This document shows, piece after piece, positions 16,053-24,183 of a stretch of 64,000 nucleotides of DNA (position 1 is the first letter of the stretch; every line of letters starts with the position of its first letter). Below the pieces are notes generated by a model. That model worked only from the letters and a program-made list of their open reading frames with translations, had not been told where the DNA came from and did no database searches. The DNA comes from Ruminococcus difficilis (lineage in GTDB: Bacteria; Bacillota_A; Clostridia; Oscillospirales; Acutalibacteraceae). The position numbers were made by a program, and so were the translations under genes. Location of the stretch: NCBI RefSeq assembly GCF_016680995.1, contig NZ_JAEQMG010000035.1, forward strand, positions 62,001 through 126,000, in the 5' to 3' direction.

Positions 16053-16771
16053 CATCTTTGTGTGTCCAGATATTCAATTACCGCTTCTCTTGTCAGCTCA
16101 GGCAGCTCAATGGTATTCGCGGCGTCGCGCATGTTCTCGAGGTAATGCGCGTCGGAGCAGGTGATGATGTTCATGTGCTCGAGGATGGGGTGCTGCTTTT
16201 TCAGCTCGTCCAGCTTGGAGATGTCGGCAAGCTCCGCGGTTTGAAACCCGCAGTAGGGGTCGATCTCACCCAGTACGGCGAGGATCGACAGCGAGTCACG
16301 GTCGATGTGGGCGGGGTAGCAGATACCGCCGAACTCCTTGGCTTTGCGGTACGCGTCATACATGCCGATGAATGAGCCGGGCAGGAGCAGATCCTCGATC
16401 TCACCGATCTCTTCATCGTTTTCGTTCATCCGCACCTGTCGTCCGTAGATCTCCGCTCTGTTCTTGATATGGATGCGGTTCTCATCGACATACTGTGAGA
16501 AAGCCAGCGCCTTTTCGAGGGTGGGGAAGAGGCATACCGCGTGGATATCCTCACTGGTGGTCAGCTCCATCCCGGGGATGACCAGTACGCCGACCTCCTC
16601 GCCGACCTTGATCGCCGCCTCGCAGTTGAGCGAGGTGTTGTGGTCGGTCAGCGCGATCACATCCAGCCCGAGCAGCTTTGCCATGTTGACGATGTTGTTG
16701 GGCGTCATGTCCATATCGCCGCACGGAGACAGGCAGGAATGCAGGTGCAGGTCATAATAATATTTCTGCAT
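16052..16771 (-). CDS. PHP-domain phosphoesterase
   Basis: 239 aa. The PHP metal-site motifs are visible: DLHLHSCLSPCGD near the N-terminus, ALTDHNTSLN, PGMELTT, and TCSDAHYLENM near the C-terminus. The family (TrpH/YciV-like) hydrolyses phosphoesters of nucleotides; the substrate here is unknown. The gene starts six bases after the upstream DRTGG gene, so the two form a pair. PHP, DRTGG and HATPase genes often surround [FeFe] hydrogenase genes in clostridia, which suggests a role in signalling or cluster function rather than general metabolism. Confidence 0.87.
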   Translation of the reverse strand: MQKYYYDLHLHSCLSPCGDMDMTPNNIVNMAKLLGLDVIALTDHNTSLNCEAAIKVGEEVGVLVIPGMELTTSEDIHAVCLFPTLEKALAFSQYVDENRIHIKNRAEIYGRQVRMNENDEEIGEIEDLLLPGSFIGMYDAYRKAKEFGGICYPAHIDRDSLSILAVLGEIDPYCGFQTAELADISKLDELKKQHPILEHMNIITCSDAHYLENMRDAANTIELPELTREAVIEYLDTQR

Positions 16772-16776
16772 AAGAA

Positions 16777-17109
16777 TTATCCTTCGAGCAGCTTGCTGAT
16801 CTTGACAGCGAGCCGGTAGGCGTTTTCCTCGGTGGTGAGGATGTTTACGCCGTGCATCTCCGCCTTCTGACGCGCGTTATCGTCGAGGGCGGCATTCTCT
16901 ACGAGGATGATACAGCTCACATCCGCCAGCGTCGCCACGGCGATACTGTTGATGTTGCCCATGACGGTCAGCCACGCGCTGTCGGCGGGCGCTCTGCCCA
17001 TGACCCAGCTGAGCAGGTCGCCGATATAGCAATCCTCAACCGAGCGGTCAAGGTCATCCTCCACGAGGATCTTTAGTTCCAGTTGGTCGATCAGTTCTTT
17101 GACAGTCAT
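16777..17109 (-). CDS. DRTGG-domain protein (first of two)
   Basis: 110 aa, a single small domain starting MTVKELIDQLELKILVEDDL and containing GDLLSWVMGRAPADSAWLTV. This resembles the DRTGG ligand-binding-like domain found next to CBS domains. The function is unknown. It is paralogous in layout to the protein at 19677-20024 (both have VKxxIDxLexxvxxxgxLD and a central VN/IN-xxxVAxLAdVsCIxxVx stretch). It overlaps no gene but is six bases from the PHP gene. A start at 17109 is supported by AAAGGA upstream. Confidence 0.8.
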   Translation of the reverse strand: MTVKELIDQLELKILVEDDLDRSVEDCYIGDLLSWVMGRAPADSAWLTVMGNINSIAVATLADVSCIILVENAALDDNARQKAEMHGVNILTTEENAYRLAVKISKLLEG

Positions 17110-17124
17110 GATATATCCTTTCTT

Positions 17125-17355
17125 GGTGAATGGTGAATAGTGAATGGTGAATGGTGTCGGGAAACGCTGACGCGTTTTTGATTGATAGAAAGTCAGAAAA
17201 CAGAAACGTTCTCGACTCTTTGAGGTGTTGGGTTTCGGGTACAGTCGGGATACGTGTGCTTGTTTTAGAAATACTTAATCAGAGAAACAAATAAAAGGGT
17301 GTGGGCAACGCCCACCATCAACCATTCACCATTATCTATTAGTCATTCACCATTA
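17125..17355. repeat. Heptad-bounded element between DRTGG and the 122-aa gene
   Basis: Left array (GGTGAAT)n at about 17125-17157, then hairpin GGGAAACGCTGACGCGTTTTTG (17159 on). The right array, with CCATTCACCATT units (about 17317-17355), is preceded by the hairpin GTGGGC-AAC-GCCCAC. The right array overlaps the last codons of the 17343-17711 gene. Confidence 0.78.
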
Positions 17356-17711
17356 TTGTGTGATTTCATATATTCCTCATAGATCTGTCTGGTGTATTCA
17401 TCGGGGTCGAAGCTGTCCGAGCCCAATGCGAATTCCTTTTTGTTGAGCTTCTTGAGGATTTTTTCATCATTCTTTTCGGGTGTGCCGTCGAGCTTGCGGA
17501 GCACCGCTTTTTTGTATTTGGTATAGCGGATCTCGCGGATGGTGCGGAACAGCTTTTGGTCAGCCTTGCCGCCGCCGGGTGTGACGACCGACTGCACCAG
17601 TGAGGTCAGGATCCCGACGGTGAGCCGTTTCGCGGCGGCGCCATTTTCTACCATCGGCACCTCGCAGTCCAGATACTCCCGCTCACGCGGAGTCAGTTGA
17701 TTCTCGCTCAT
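17343..17711 (-). CDS. Uncharacterised 122-aa protein coupled to the sensory hydrogenase
   Basis: I do not recognise it. It starts MSENQLTPREREYLDCEVPM. A central part has a hydrophobic helix AKRLTVGILTSLVQSVV followed by a glycine turn TPGGGKADQKLF. The C-terminal half is basic then acidic (KYKKAVLRKLDG, DSFDPDEYTRQIYEEYMKS). No cysteine cluster or membrane segment is evident. Its ATG overlaps the stop of the HydS-like gene by four bases, so translation is probably coupled. The last codons run into a 7-bp repeat array, so the C-terminus may have been rewritten by the repeat. Confidence 0.78.
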   Translation of the reverse strand: MSENQLTPREREYLDCEVPMVENGAAAKRLTVGILTSLVQSVVTPGGGKADQKLFRTIREIRYTKYKKAVLRKLDGTPEKNDEKILKKLNKKEFALGSDSFDPDEYTRQIYEEYMKSHNNGE

Positions 17712-18982
17712 AGATTACCCAGCTGATCGTAGACGGACTGGATCTTCGCCTTGAGCTTGTGGATACATTCGGTCTCCTTGGCGATGCCCTTGACGATATC
17801 CTCCGCCAACGCGCGGCAGGTCGGAGCGCCGCAGGAGCCGCAGTCCAGTCCGGGCAGGGTCTTGCAGATCTCCTCCATCTTCTCCATCATATCCATCGCC
17901 TCGATGATGTCGTCCGACAGACGGAAGCTCTCGGCGTTGAATTCCAGCTCGTTCTCCCATTTCATCCCATCAATCTCCCTGCGGTCGAGGTGGTTGAGAG
18001 AAACGGGCAGATACTTTCGCAGATTCTGGATACGCGCCTGCGCGACATAGGGATTCTCGACAGCTAAGACGCCGCCGACACAGCCGCCGGAGCAGGCGTT
18101 GAGCTCGATGAAATCGACGCCGTGGATGTGCTCATCCTCCAGCTCCTCGAGGACGCGGATGACGTTCTCGATGCCGTCGGCAGCCAGATATTTGTCGCCC
18201 AGCATGGCGGCAGCCTCACCGCCGGAGGTCGCCCAGCCTACGCCGATCAAGCCGGATTGGGCGATCGGCTCTACGGTCTTGAGCTTATCCATCTTGGAGG
18301 TGAGCTCGGGGTAGATCTGCGAGATCGCGATCGCGCCGGTGACAGCGCTTTTCTCACAGCCGTTCGGGTTGTTGATCTCGGTGACCTTGGCGGGGCAGGG
18401 CGTGATGAAGAACACGCCGATGTCGTCGTCGCTCAGCCCCGTGATGTCGATCACCTCACGGCGCGCCATCCTCGCGGCGACCTCCATAGGCGCCAAAAGC
18501 GGCATGACGTTGCCGCACAGCTCGGGAAAGCGGATCTTGATCAGTCGGACGATCGCGGGACATGCCGAGCTGATGATCGGGAAGCGGAGCTTCTTATCCC
18601 GTATCAGTTGGCGTGTCGCCTCGCTCACCAGCTCCGCCGCGCGGCTGACCTCATAAATGACGTCAAAGCCCATGGCGCGCAGACCTGTCAGCACGATGTC
18701 GATATCGTTGAGGTTGTTGAACTGACCGAACAGCGCGGGCGCGGGGATGGCGATCTTGACCTTAAAGGGTTTGATCTCTTCTATTGAATTGGAACGGGCG
18801 CGTTTGGCATGATGCGGACAGATGCGAATGCACTCGCCGCAGTCAATGCACCTCTCGGAGAGGATATGCGCCTTGCCGTCACGGATGCGGATTGCTTCGG
18901 TGGGACAGCGCTTGAGGCAGTTGGTACACCCGCAGCACAGATCCGCGTCCAGCACGACAGAGTGGAAATAATTATTGTTCAT
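17708..18982 (-). CDS. Sensory-type [FeFe] hydrogenase-like protein (HydS-like)
   Basis: 424 aa: two N-terminal 4Fe-4S clusters (C16-C26, C45-C55), an H-cluster domain (about 77-330) and a C-terminal 4Fe-4S domain (CGSCGAPTCRAL, 381-392). All four H-cluster Cys are kept: C141 in SSACPAIV, C196 in TPCPAKVTE, C297 and C301 in ELNACSGGCVGG. The Cys that relays protons in catalytic enzymes is Ala140, and the Met residues of motifs 2 and 3 are Thr194 and Asn295. Such substitutions are typical of slow sensory hydrogenases (HydS of Thermotoga and Ruminococcus). Predicted to sense H2 or redox state; the partner is unknown. Confidence 0.85.
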   Translation of the reverse strand: MNNNYFHSVVLDADLCCGCTNCLKRCPTEAIRIRDGKAHILSERCIDCGECIRICPHHAKRARSNSIEEIKPFKVKIAIPAPALFGQFNNLNDIDIVLTGLRAMGFDVIYEVSRAAELVSEATRQLIRDKKLRFPIISSACPAIVRLIKIRFPELCGNVMPLLAPMEVAARMARREVIDITGLSDDDIGVFFITPCPAKVTEINNPNGCEKSAVTGAIAISQIYPELTSKMDKLKTVEPIAQSGLIGVGWATSGGEAAAMLGDKYLAADGIENVIRVLEELEDEHIHGVDFIELNACSGGCVGGVLAVENPYVAQARIQNLRKYLPVSLNHLDRREIDGMKWENELEFNAESFRLSDDIIEAMDMMEKMEEICKTLPGLDCGSCGAPTCRALAEDIVKGIAKETECIHKLKAKIQSVYDQLGNL

Positions 18983-19014
18983 AGCTTACCTGGTAATTCG
19001 TTCGGTTATCAATT

Positions 19015-19243
19015 ATCGGTTAACGGATAACGGTGAACGGTTAACGGTTGTGGGAAAATCCTTACGGATTCTTGAATTGTAATTATTATAAAACAGGTGA
19101 GGACGGGCAGTGGCGCTTAGCCAATCGCGAATAAATCCGCTCTTGGAGCGCTGTTGCATGGGAATTGTAAACCAAATCAGAGATTTGGACAACTCCTCAA
19201 GTCCTCCCTTCACCGTTAACTGTTAACCATTAACCGTTAACCA
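19015..19243. repeat. Heptad-bounded element with two-hairpin repeat copy D
   Basis: Left (GGTTAAC/GGTGAAC)n at about 19016-19049, then the hairpin GGGAAAATCC-TTA-CGGATTCTTG (19052 on), the 89-nt two-hairpin repeat at 19108-19196, and right inverted heptads with GTTAACC units (about 19210-19243). It separates the HydS-like gene from the HATPase gene. Confidence 0.85.
19108..19196 (+). repeat. Two-hairpin repeat, short form (89 nt), copy D
   Basis: Same length as copies C and E, with scattered differences (GCGAAT-AA-ATCCGC at the tip of hairpin 1, GGAATTGT in hairpin 2). Confidence 0.85.
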
Positions 19244-19254
19244 AAACAATTCTC

Positions 19255-19680
19255 TTATTCTTTCACATTGACAGTCAGATATAAATCCGTGCCTTTGCCG
19301 ATCTCGGTCTCGATCCGCATGTCGTCGGTGTATTTCTTGATATTCGGCAGACCCATGCCCGCGCCGAAGCCGAGGTTGCGGACGTTATCGGGCGCGGTGG
19401 AAAAGCCCTCCTGCATCGCCTTTTCGACGTCGGGGATGCCGGGTCCCTTGTCGGAGAGCAGAACATTCACATGATCGGGGAAGATGTCGACGTCGACAAA
19501 GCCGCCCTCGGCGTGGATGACCATGTTGATCTCCGCCTCGTACATCGCGATCGCGACTCTGCGGATGGCGTCGGTGTTGTAGCCCAGCGCTTTGAGGCGC
19601 TTTTTGACGGAGCCGGACGCTTCACCGGCACGGGTGAAGTCCTCTCCGCTGACCTCGTAATGAAGATGGATGTTGCTCAT
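19255..19680 (-). CDS. Anti-sigma-factor-like HATPase protein
   Basis: 141 aa, a stand-alone GHKL ATPase of RsbW/SpoIIAB type: MYEAEINMVIHAEGG (N box), LLSDKGPGIPDVEKAM (G1 box), NLGFGAGMGLPNIKKYTDD (G2) and GKGTDLYLTVNV. It resembles kinases that bind and inhibit sigma factors or phosphorylate anti-sigma antagonists. Beside a sensory hydrogenase it is a candidate output module. Its ATG overlaps the end of the upstream DRTGG gene by four bases, so translation is coupled. Confidence 0.87.
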   Translation of the reverse strand: MSNIHLHYEVSGEDFTRAGEASGSVKKRLKALGYNTDAIRRVAIAMYEAEINMVIHAEGGFVDVDIFPDHVNVLLSDKGPGIPDVEKAMQEGFSTAPDNVRNLGFGAGMGLPNIKKYTDDMRIETEIGKGTDLYLTVNVKE

Positions 19681-20024
19681 ACCGCGGTACCTCCGGAAAG
19701 TCCGCCCTCATAGAGCTTGCCGCAGGCGGTAAACATTCTGTAGCGGGTCTTGATCAGGGTGATGTCGCGCTGTTCGGCAAGATCGATAATCCCCTGATCG
19801 GGCATTTTGCCGCGGACAAAGACGATGCACGCCATGTCCATCATCTCGGCGGTGCGCACGACCTGCGGGTTGACCAGACCGGTCAGCAGAACGCTCTGAT
19901 CCTTGACGAATGCCAGCACGTCGCTCATCATATCGGAACCGCAGGCGGTTTTGATTTCGGCGTCGAGGTTGCCCTCACAGATGACTTCGCCCTCTAAGAT
20001 GTCAATAATATCCTTAACTACCAT
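19677..20024 (-). CDS. DRTGG-domain protein (second), first gene of the accessory cluster
   Basis: 115 aa from ATG 20024 (MVVKDIIDILEGEVICEGNL), preceded by GAAAGGATGG; an upstream in-frame ATG at 20108 would start inside the promoter. The core SDMMSDVLAFVKDQSVLLTG, RTAEMMDMACIVFVRGKMPD resembles DRTGG domains, which may bind nucleotides or other small ligands. It opens the cluster DRTGG-HATPase-HydS-122aa-DRTGG-PHP. Confidence 0.8.
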   Translation of the reverse strand: MVVKDIIDILEGEVICEGNLDAEIKTACGSDMMSDVLAFVKDQSVLLTGLVNPQVVRTAEMMDMACIVFVRGKMPDQGIIDLAEQRDITLIKTRYRMFTACGKLYEGGLSGGTAV

Positions 20025-20106
20025 GGTTTTCCATCCTTTCAAGATGTGTGTATTGAAATGATTATTCTGTAAAAGAATTATGTAGATCAATCTTACATAC
20101 ACATTC

Positions 20107-20135
20107 ATTTTATCACAAAATCCACCGTTTTACAA
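20107..20135 (-). promoter_or_regulatory. Promoter of the accessory (sensor) cluster
   Basis: Minus strand: TTGTAA (20130-20135), 17 bp, TAAAAT (20107-20112) with an extended-10 TGA. An overlapping alternative, TTGTGA-17-TAAGAT, lies 23 bp downstream. Confidence 0.6.
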
Positions 20136-20177
20136 CAGGACAAATGCGGCAAAATGTGGGGGAGAATGTTGGTGAAA

Positions 20178-20585
20178 ATGACTAAACGGAGAACGGAGAA
20201 TGGAGAACGGAGAACGGTGAAGGGCGGACTCCGTCCGCACCTGATTTGTATGGATTTCGGTGAAATACATTAACAGACAAAACATCCGTGACTTGCAAAG
20301 AGTTACGGACGTTATATTTTACGGTCATTATATCAATCTAAAACGCGTCAGCGTTTCCCACCACCGTTCTCCGAAAAAACTATCAATCCAAAAGCCGACA
20401 GGCTTTCCCACCACCGTTCTCCGTTCTCTGTTCTCCGTTCTCCAAAAAACTATCAATCCAAAACGCGTCAGCGTTTCCCACCACCGTTAACCATTAACCG
20501 TTAACCGTTCTCCGAAAAAACTATCAATCCAAAAGCCGACAGGCTTTCCCACCACCGTTCTCCGTTCTCTGTTCTCCGTTCTCCG
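20178..20585. repeat. Heptad-bounded element, copy II, with extra hairpins
   Basis: 20178-20375 is homologous to the reverse complement of about 2090-2330: heptads (here GGAGAAC), GGGCGGACTCCGTCCGC, CACCTGATTTGTATGG, a TTCGGTGAAATACA-like block, TTACGGACGTTATA, and the hairpin AAACGCGTCAGCGTTT. Three further hairpin-plus-heptad units follow (20385-20585), alternating AAAGCCGACAGGCTTT and AAACGCGTCAGCGTTT. The block 20136-20656 contains no gene. Confidence 0.85.
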
Positions 20586-20612
20586 AAAAAAAGCGCCGGA
20601 TTTCCGACGCTC
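20586..20612 (-). terminator. Terminator after nrdG
   Basis: Minus strand AGCGTCGG-AAAT-CCGGCGCT followed by seven T residues, 45 bp downstream of the nrdG stop codon. Confidence 0.88.
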
Positions 20613-20656
20613 TTTCACCTTATTCTGTTCTGTTGTCATTTCACGATAACGCGCGA

Positions 20657-21178
20657 TCAGTGGTATTCCGACAGCACCGCCTTACCCTCTTTGAGGGACT
20701 TCGGTACATCTAAGATGCGCTGGTTGCGGCTGCCGCGGAAATGGAGCATCAGGCTCATCTCTTCCTCAATAAAGGGACCGTCCACCAGCCAGTCGCACTG
20801 CTCAAGCAGCGCCTTGTATTCGGGGTGCGTATCAAAATCCGCCATCAGCTTTTCAAAGGTGAAGCCGCTGTAGCAAAAGACGTTCAGCCCCATCTTGTGC
20901 GCTCTTTTCGCCAGCACGGTCAGCGCCTCTGCCTGACAGAAGGGTTCGCCGCCCGACAGGGTCACGCCCTTGAGCAGCGGATCCTTGGCGGCTTCTTCGA
21001 GCACGCGCTCGACCGAGCTTTGATAACCGCCCTCAAAGTCCCATGTATGCTGATTGTGACAGCCCTTGCAGTGGTGCGGACAGCCCTGTACAAAGACCGT
21101 CATGCGGATGCCGGGACCGTCTACGATGCTTTCTCTCACAACGCCCGCAAGGCGCAGGGGTGTTTTGGTTTCGGACAT
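20657..21178 (-). CDS. nrdG: Anaerobic ribonucleotide reductase activating protein NrdG
   Basis: 173 aa radical-SAM enzyme that generates the glycyl radical on NrdD using S-adenosylmethionine. VDGPGIRMTVFVQGCPHHCKGC contains the CxxxCxxC cluster (C33, C37, C40), and TLSGGEPF is the second family motif. It lies downstream of nrdD in the same direction, separated by 239 bp holding a palindromic element, and ends in a clear terminator. Length is typical. Confidence 0.95.
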   Translation of the reverse strand: MSETKTPLRLAGVVRESIVDGPGIRMTVFVQGCPHHCKGCHNQHTWDFEGGYQSSVERVLEEAAKDPLLKGVTLSGGEPFCQAEALTVLAKRAHKMGLNVFCYSGFTFEKLMADFDTHPEYKALLEQCDWLVDGPFIEEEMSLMLHFRGSRNQRILDVPKSLKEGKAVLSEYH

Positions 21179-21215
21179 GATTTGCTCCTTTGTATGTTGA
21201 TATCGGACATGAAAA

Positions 21216-21392
21216 GGCTCCCTTTGGGAAAGGGAGCTGTCGACGAACGTCGACTGAGGGATTGTATAAACAGAGCATAGCGACCAACCAAATAATATCG
21301 GTATCTCGCTTGCGCTCGATCAATGATGCAATCCCTCCGAGCTTGCGGACAAGCGCGTCCGCAAGCCCACCTCCCTTTACCAAAGGGAGGCT
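21216..21392. repeat. Family-1 element inside the nrdD-nrdG unit
   Basis: GGCTCCCTTTGGGAAAGGGA at one end and CCTCCCTTTACCAAAGGGAGG at the other, with GTCGAC-GAAC-GTCGAC and CTTGCGGAC...GTCCGCAAG as variable stems and inverted GGGATTG/CAATCCC inside. It lies between two genes that normally form an operon. Confidence 0.87.
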
Positions 21393-21417
21393 GTCAACGT
21401 TCTGCTAAATCAATGTT

Positions 21418-23772
21418 TCAAACCGCCTCTAGGTCACAGCCGCAGTCATCTGCGGCGATCACACTGTGCTTGACTCTGTCCTTGACCTCAGCCTTTTTGG
21501 CGTTGTTGAAGCGGTCAAGAGTACCGACAAGATAGCCGGTGATACGGCGAATACGCTCGACCTGCGCGCCGTTCTTGATGATCTTTCTGCCGCACTGCGG
21601 GCAATAATCGCCGATGATGCCGGTATAGCCGCAGACGGGATCGCGGTCGACAGGATGGTTGATCGAGCCGTAGCCGATGCCCTCTTCCTTCATGCAGCGA
21701 ACGACCTGCTCGAATGCCTCGAGGTTCTCGGAGGGATCGCCGTCGAGCTCGATGTAGGAGATATGACCCGCGTTGGTCAGTGCGTGATACGGCGCCTCGA
21801 GCTTGATCTTATCGAAAGCGTTGATGGGGAAGTAGACCGGGACATGGAAGGAGTTGGTGTAATACTCACGGTCGGTCACGCCCTTGATGGAGCCGAAGCG
21901 CTCCTTGTCGATGCGGACGAATCTGCCGGACAGACCCTCTGCCGGAGTCGCGAGGCAGGTGAAGTTCAGACCTGTCTTTTCGCTCTGCTTATCCAGCTTC
22001 TTGCGCATGAAGGAGACGATCTCCAAGCCCAGACGCTGAGCCTCTTCGCTCTCGCCGTGATGCTTGCCGATCAAAGCTACCAGCGCTTCCGCCAAGCCGA
22101 TGAAGCCGATGGACAGGGTGCCGTGCTTCAAGACCTCGCGTACCTCGTCGTCGATTGAGAGCTTGTCGGAGTCGATCCATACGCCCTGACCCATCAGGAA
22201 CGGATAGTTGCGCACGTGCTTCTGGCACTGGATCTCAAAGCGCTCGAGGATCTGGTCGATACACAGATCGAGCATGCGGTCGAGCTGATCAAAGAAGAAG
22301 TCGATGTTTTTGTTGGAAAGGATCGCGAGACGGGGGAGGTTGATGGAGGTGAAGCTTAAATTGCCTCTGCCGTAGGTGATCTCGCGGGAAGGATCGTGGC
22401 GGTTGCCGATGACGCGGGTACGGCAGCCCATGTAAGCTACCTCGGTCTCGGGATGACCGGGCTTGTAGTAAGCAAGGTTGTACGGCGCGTCGATGAACGC
22501 ATAGTTGGGGAAGAGGCGTTTAGCCGATACGCGGAAGCTCAGCTTGAACAGATCGTAGTTGGGATCCTCGGGATTGTAGTTGATGCCCTCCTTGACCTTG
22601 AAGATGTGGACGGGGAAGATCGGGGTCTCGCCGTTGCCAAGGCCCTTTTCGGTCGCGAGCAGGATATTCTTGATGACCATTCTGCCCTCGGGAGAGGTGT
22701 CGGTGCCGTAGTTGATGGAGGAGAACGGTACCTGAGCGCCCGCGCGGGAGTGCATGGTGTTGAGGTTGTGGACGACCGCTTCCATCGCCTGGAAGGTCGC
22801 GCGGTCGGTCTCGGCAAGCGCGTGCTTCTTCGCAAAACGCTGTAATTTTCCGGCGATCTTCTCACCGTACTGACCGGTCAGCAGTTCGAGCTCCTTCGCG
22901 TCGTACTCAGCGGTGGATTCGAGCTTGGCGAGGTCGCCGGTAGAGGCTTCCGCCGCGGCGCAGATCGCTTCGATGTTTTCCTTGGCGTTCTCGTCGTCGG
23001 CGAGCAGCTCAGCACCGCGGGCGAGGTTCGCGCGATAACGCTTGTTATAGGTCTTGGTGACGCCGGGCGCCATGCTGTAATCGAAGTTCGGTACGGACTG
23101 ACCGCCGTGCTGGTCGTTCTGGTTAGACTGGATCGCGATGCAGGCGAGCGCGCCGTAGGTGGAGATATCGTTGGGTTCACGGATGAAGCCGTGACCGGTG
23201 CTAAAGCCGTCCTTGAAGAGCTTCAACAAATCGATCTGGCAGCAGGTGGTGGTGAGGGTGAGGAAGTCGAGGTCATGGATATGGATGTCGCCCTCGCGGT
23301 GCGCCTTGGCGAACTTGGGGTTGAGGACATACATCTGATAGAATTCCTTCGCGCCCTCGGAGCCGTATTTGAGCATGGTGCCCATCGCGGTATCGCCGTC
23401 GATGTTGGCGTTCTCACGCTTGACGTCGTTATCCTTCGCGGATTTGAAGGTCAGATCCTCATAGATCTTCATCAGCTTGGTGTTCATCTCGCGGACTCTG
23501 GTACGCTCCGCGCGATAGAGGATGAACTCCTTCGCGGTTCTGGCGTGACCGTTCTCGATCAGGATCTTCTCAACGGTATCCTGTACGTGCTCGACAGAGG
23601 GATTGTCGTTGTCCTCCGCCTCTAAGTATTCGATAACCTTGCCGGCGAGCTCCTCGGCGCTGTCATAGTCGTTGCCGCCGATGGCGTGAGCCGCCTTGTA
23701 GATCGCCTGAGTGATCTTTTCTTTGTCGAATTCAACCGCGCGTCCGTCGCGCTTTACGATTTTGGTGATCAT
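21418..23772 (-). CDS. nrdD: Anaerobic ribonucleoside-triphosphate reductase NrdD
   Basis: 784-aa class III ribonucleotide reductase that makes dNTPs without oxygen. The ATP-cone regulatory domain is at the N-terminus (MITKIVKRDGRAVEFDKEKI). The catalytic barrel includes HIHDLDF and GRGNLSFTSINLPRLAI. The C-terminal glycyl-radical site reads RRITGYL (Gly about 746), preceded by a zinc site containing DPVCGYTGIIGDYCPQCGRK. nrdG, its activase, follows. Two NrdR-like boxes and two candidate promoters lie upstream. Confidence 0.96.
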   Translation of the reverse strand: MITKIVKRDGRAVEFDKEKITQAIYKAAHAIGGNDYDSAEELAGKVIEYLEAEDNDNPSVEHVQDTVEKILIENGHARTAKEFILYRAERTRVREMNTKLMKIYEDLTFKSAKDNDVKRENANIDGDTAMGTMLKYGSEGAKEFYQMYVLNPKFAKAHREGDIHIHDLDFLTLTTTCCQIDLLKLFKDGFSTGHGFIREPNDISTYGALACIAIQSNQNDQHGGQSVPNFDYSMAPGVTKTYNKRYRANLARGAELLADDENAKENIEAICAAAEASTGDLAKLESTAEYDAKELELLTGQYGEKIAGKLQRFAKKHALAETDRATFQAMEAVVHNLNTMHSRAGAQVPFSSINYGTDTSPEGRMVIKNILLATEKGLGNGETPIFPVHIFKVKEGINYNPEDPNYDLFKLSFRVSAKRLFPNYAFIDAPYNLAYYKPGHPETEVAYMGCRTRVIGNRHDPSREITYGRGNLSFTSINLPRLAILSNKNIDFFFDQLDRMLDLCIDQILERFEIQCQKHVRNYPFLMGQGVWIDSDKLSIDDEVREVLKHGTLSIGFIGLAEALVALIGKHHGESEEAQRLGLEIVSFMRKKLDKQSEKTGLNFTCLATPAEGLSGRFVRIDKERFGSIKGVTDREYYTNSFHVPVYFPINAFDKIKLEAPYHALTNAGHISYIELDGDPSENLEAFEQVVRCMKEEGIGYGSINHPVDRDPVCGYTGIIGDYCPQCGRKIIKNGAQVERIRRITGYLVGTLDRFNNAKKAEVKDRVKHSVIAADDCGCDLEAV

Positions 23773-23873
23773 AATTTCTCCTTCACATTCTCGATTTTGG
23801 TTTCGTTGTAATCTTTTTGTTACAAAAGGTGTGCCTGCTGCCGCATCTTATGCCGCAGGCGAAATCCTGACTA

Positions 23874-23902
23874 AATATAGCAGAAAGACGGCGTGAAATC
23901 AA
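23874..23902 (-). promoter_or_regulatory. Proximal nrdD promoter candidate
   Basis: Minus strand: TTGATT (23897-23902), 17 bp, TATATT (23874-23879), extended-10 TGC. An RNA hairpin GCCTGC...GCAGGC (about 23832-23860) lies between it and the start codon. Confidence 0.6.
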
Positions 23903-23976
23903 TCGGTATTTTATACGAGAAAAAAATAAAACTTTGGGCAATTTGATAAGATTTTGTAAAATGTTGTCAAAAAAGA

Positions 23977-24027
23977 ATTATAACAAGTTCTTGTGAGCGG
24001 GTTATCACCCACCACAATATCTTGTGT
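23977..24027 (-). promoter_or_regulatory. Tandem NrdR-like boxes overlapping a -10 element
   Basis: TAACAAGTTCTTGTGA (23981-23996) and CCACAATATCTTGTGT (24012-24027) are two related 16-bp palindromes, and their starts are 31 bp apart, the spacing known for NrdR repressor boxes. The proximal box overlaps a perfect minus-strand TATAAT (23977-23982) with extended-10 TGT. This predicts repression of nrdDG by NrdR and dATP. Confidence 0.72.
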
Positions 24028-24183
24028 TCAGTTTCATTCTTGTAACAATCGGTAAAATTCATGTCATGGTTAATTTGATTTAAGAAAAAAGAGAGATCGG
24101 ACGCTCGGCGGGCAATTTGCGGATGAAAAACGCGGCGTGAAAGAGGAAGATGAACGTAATGTAGGGGAGGGGCGTGTGTACTT

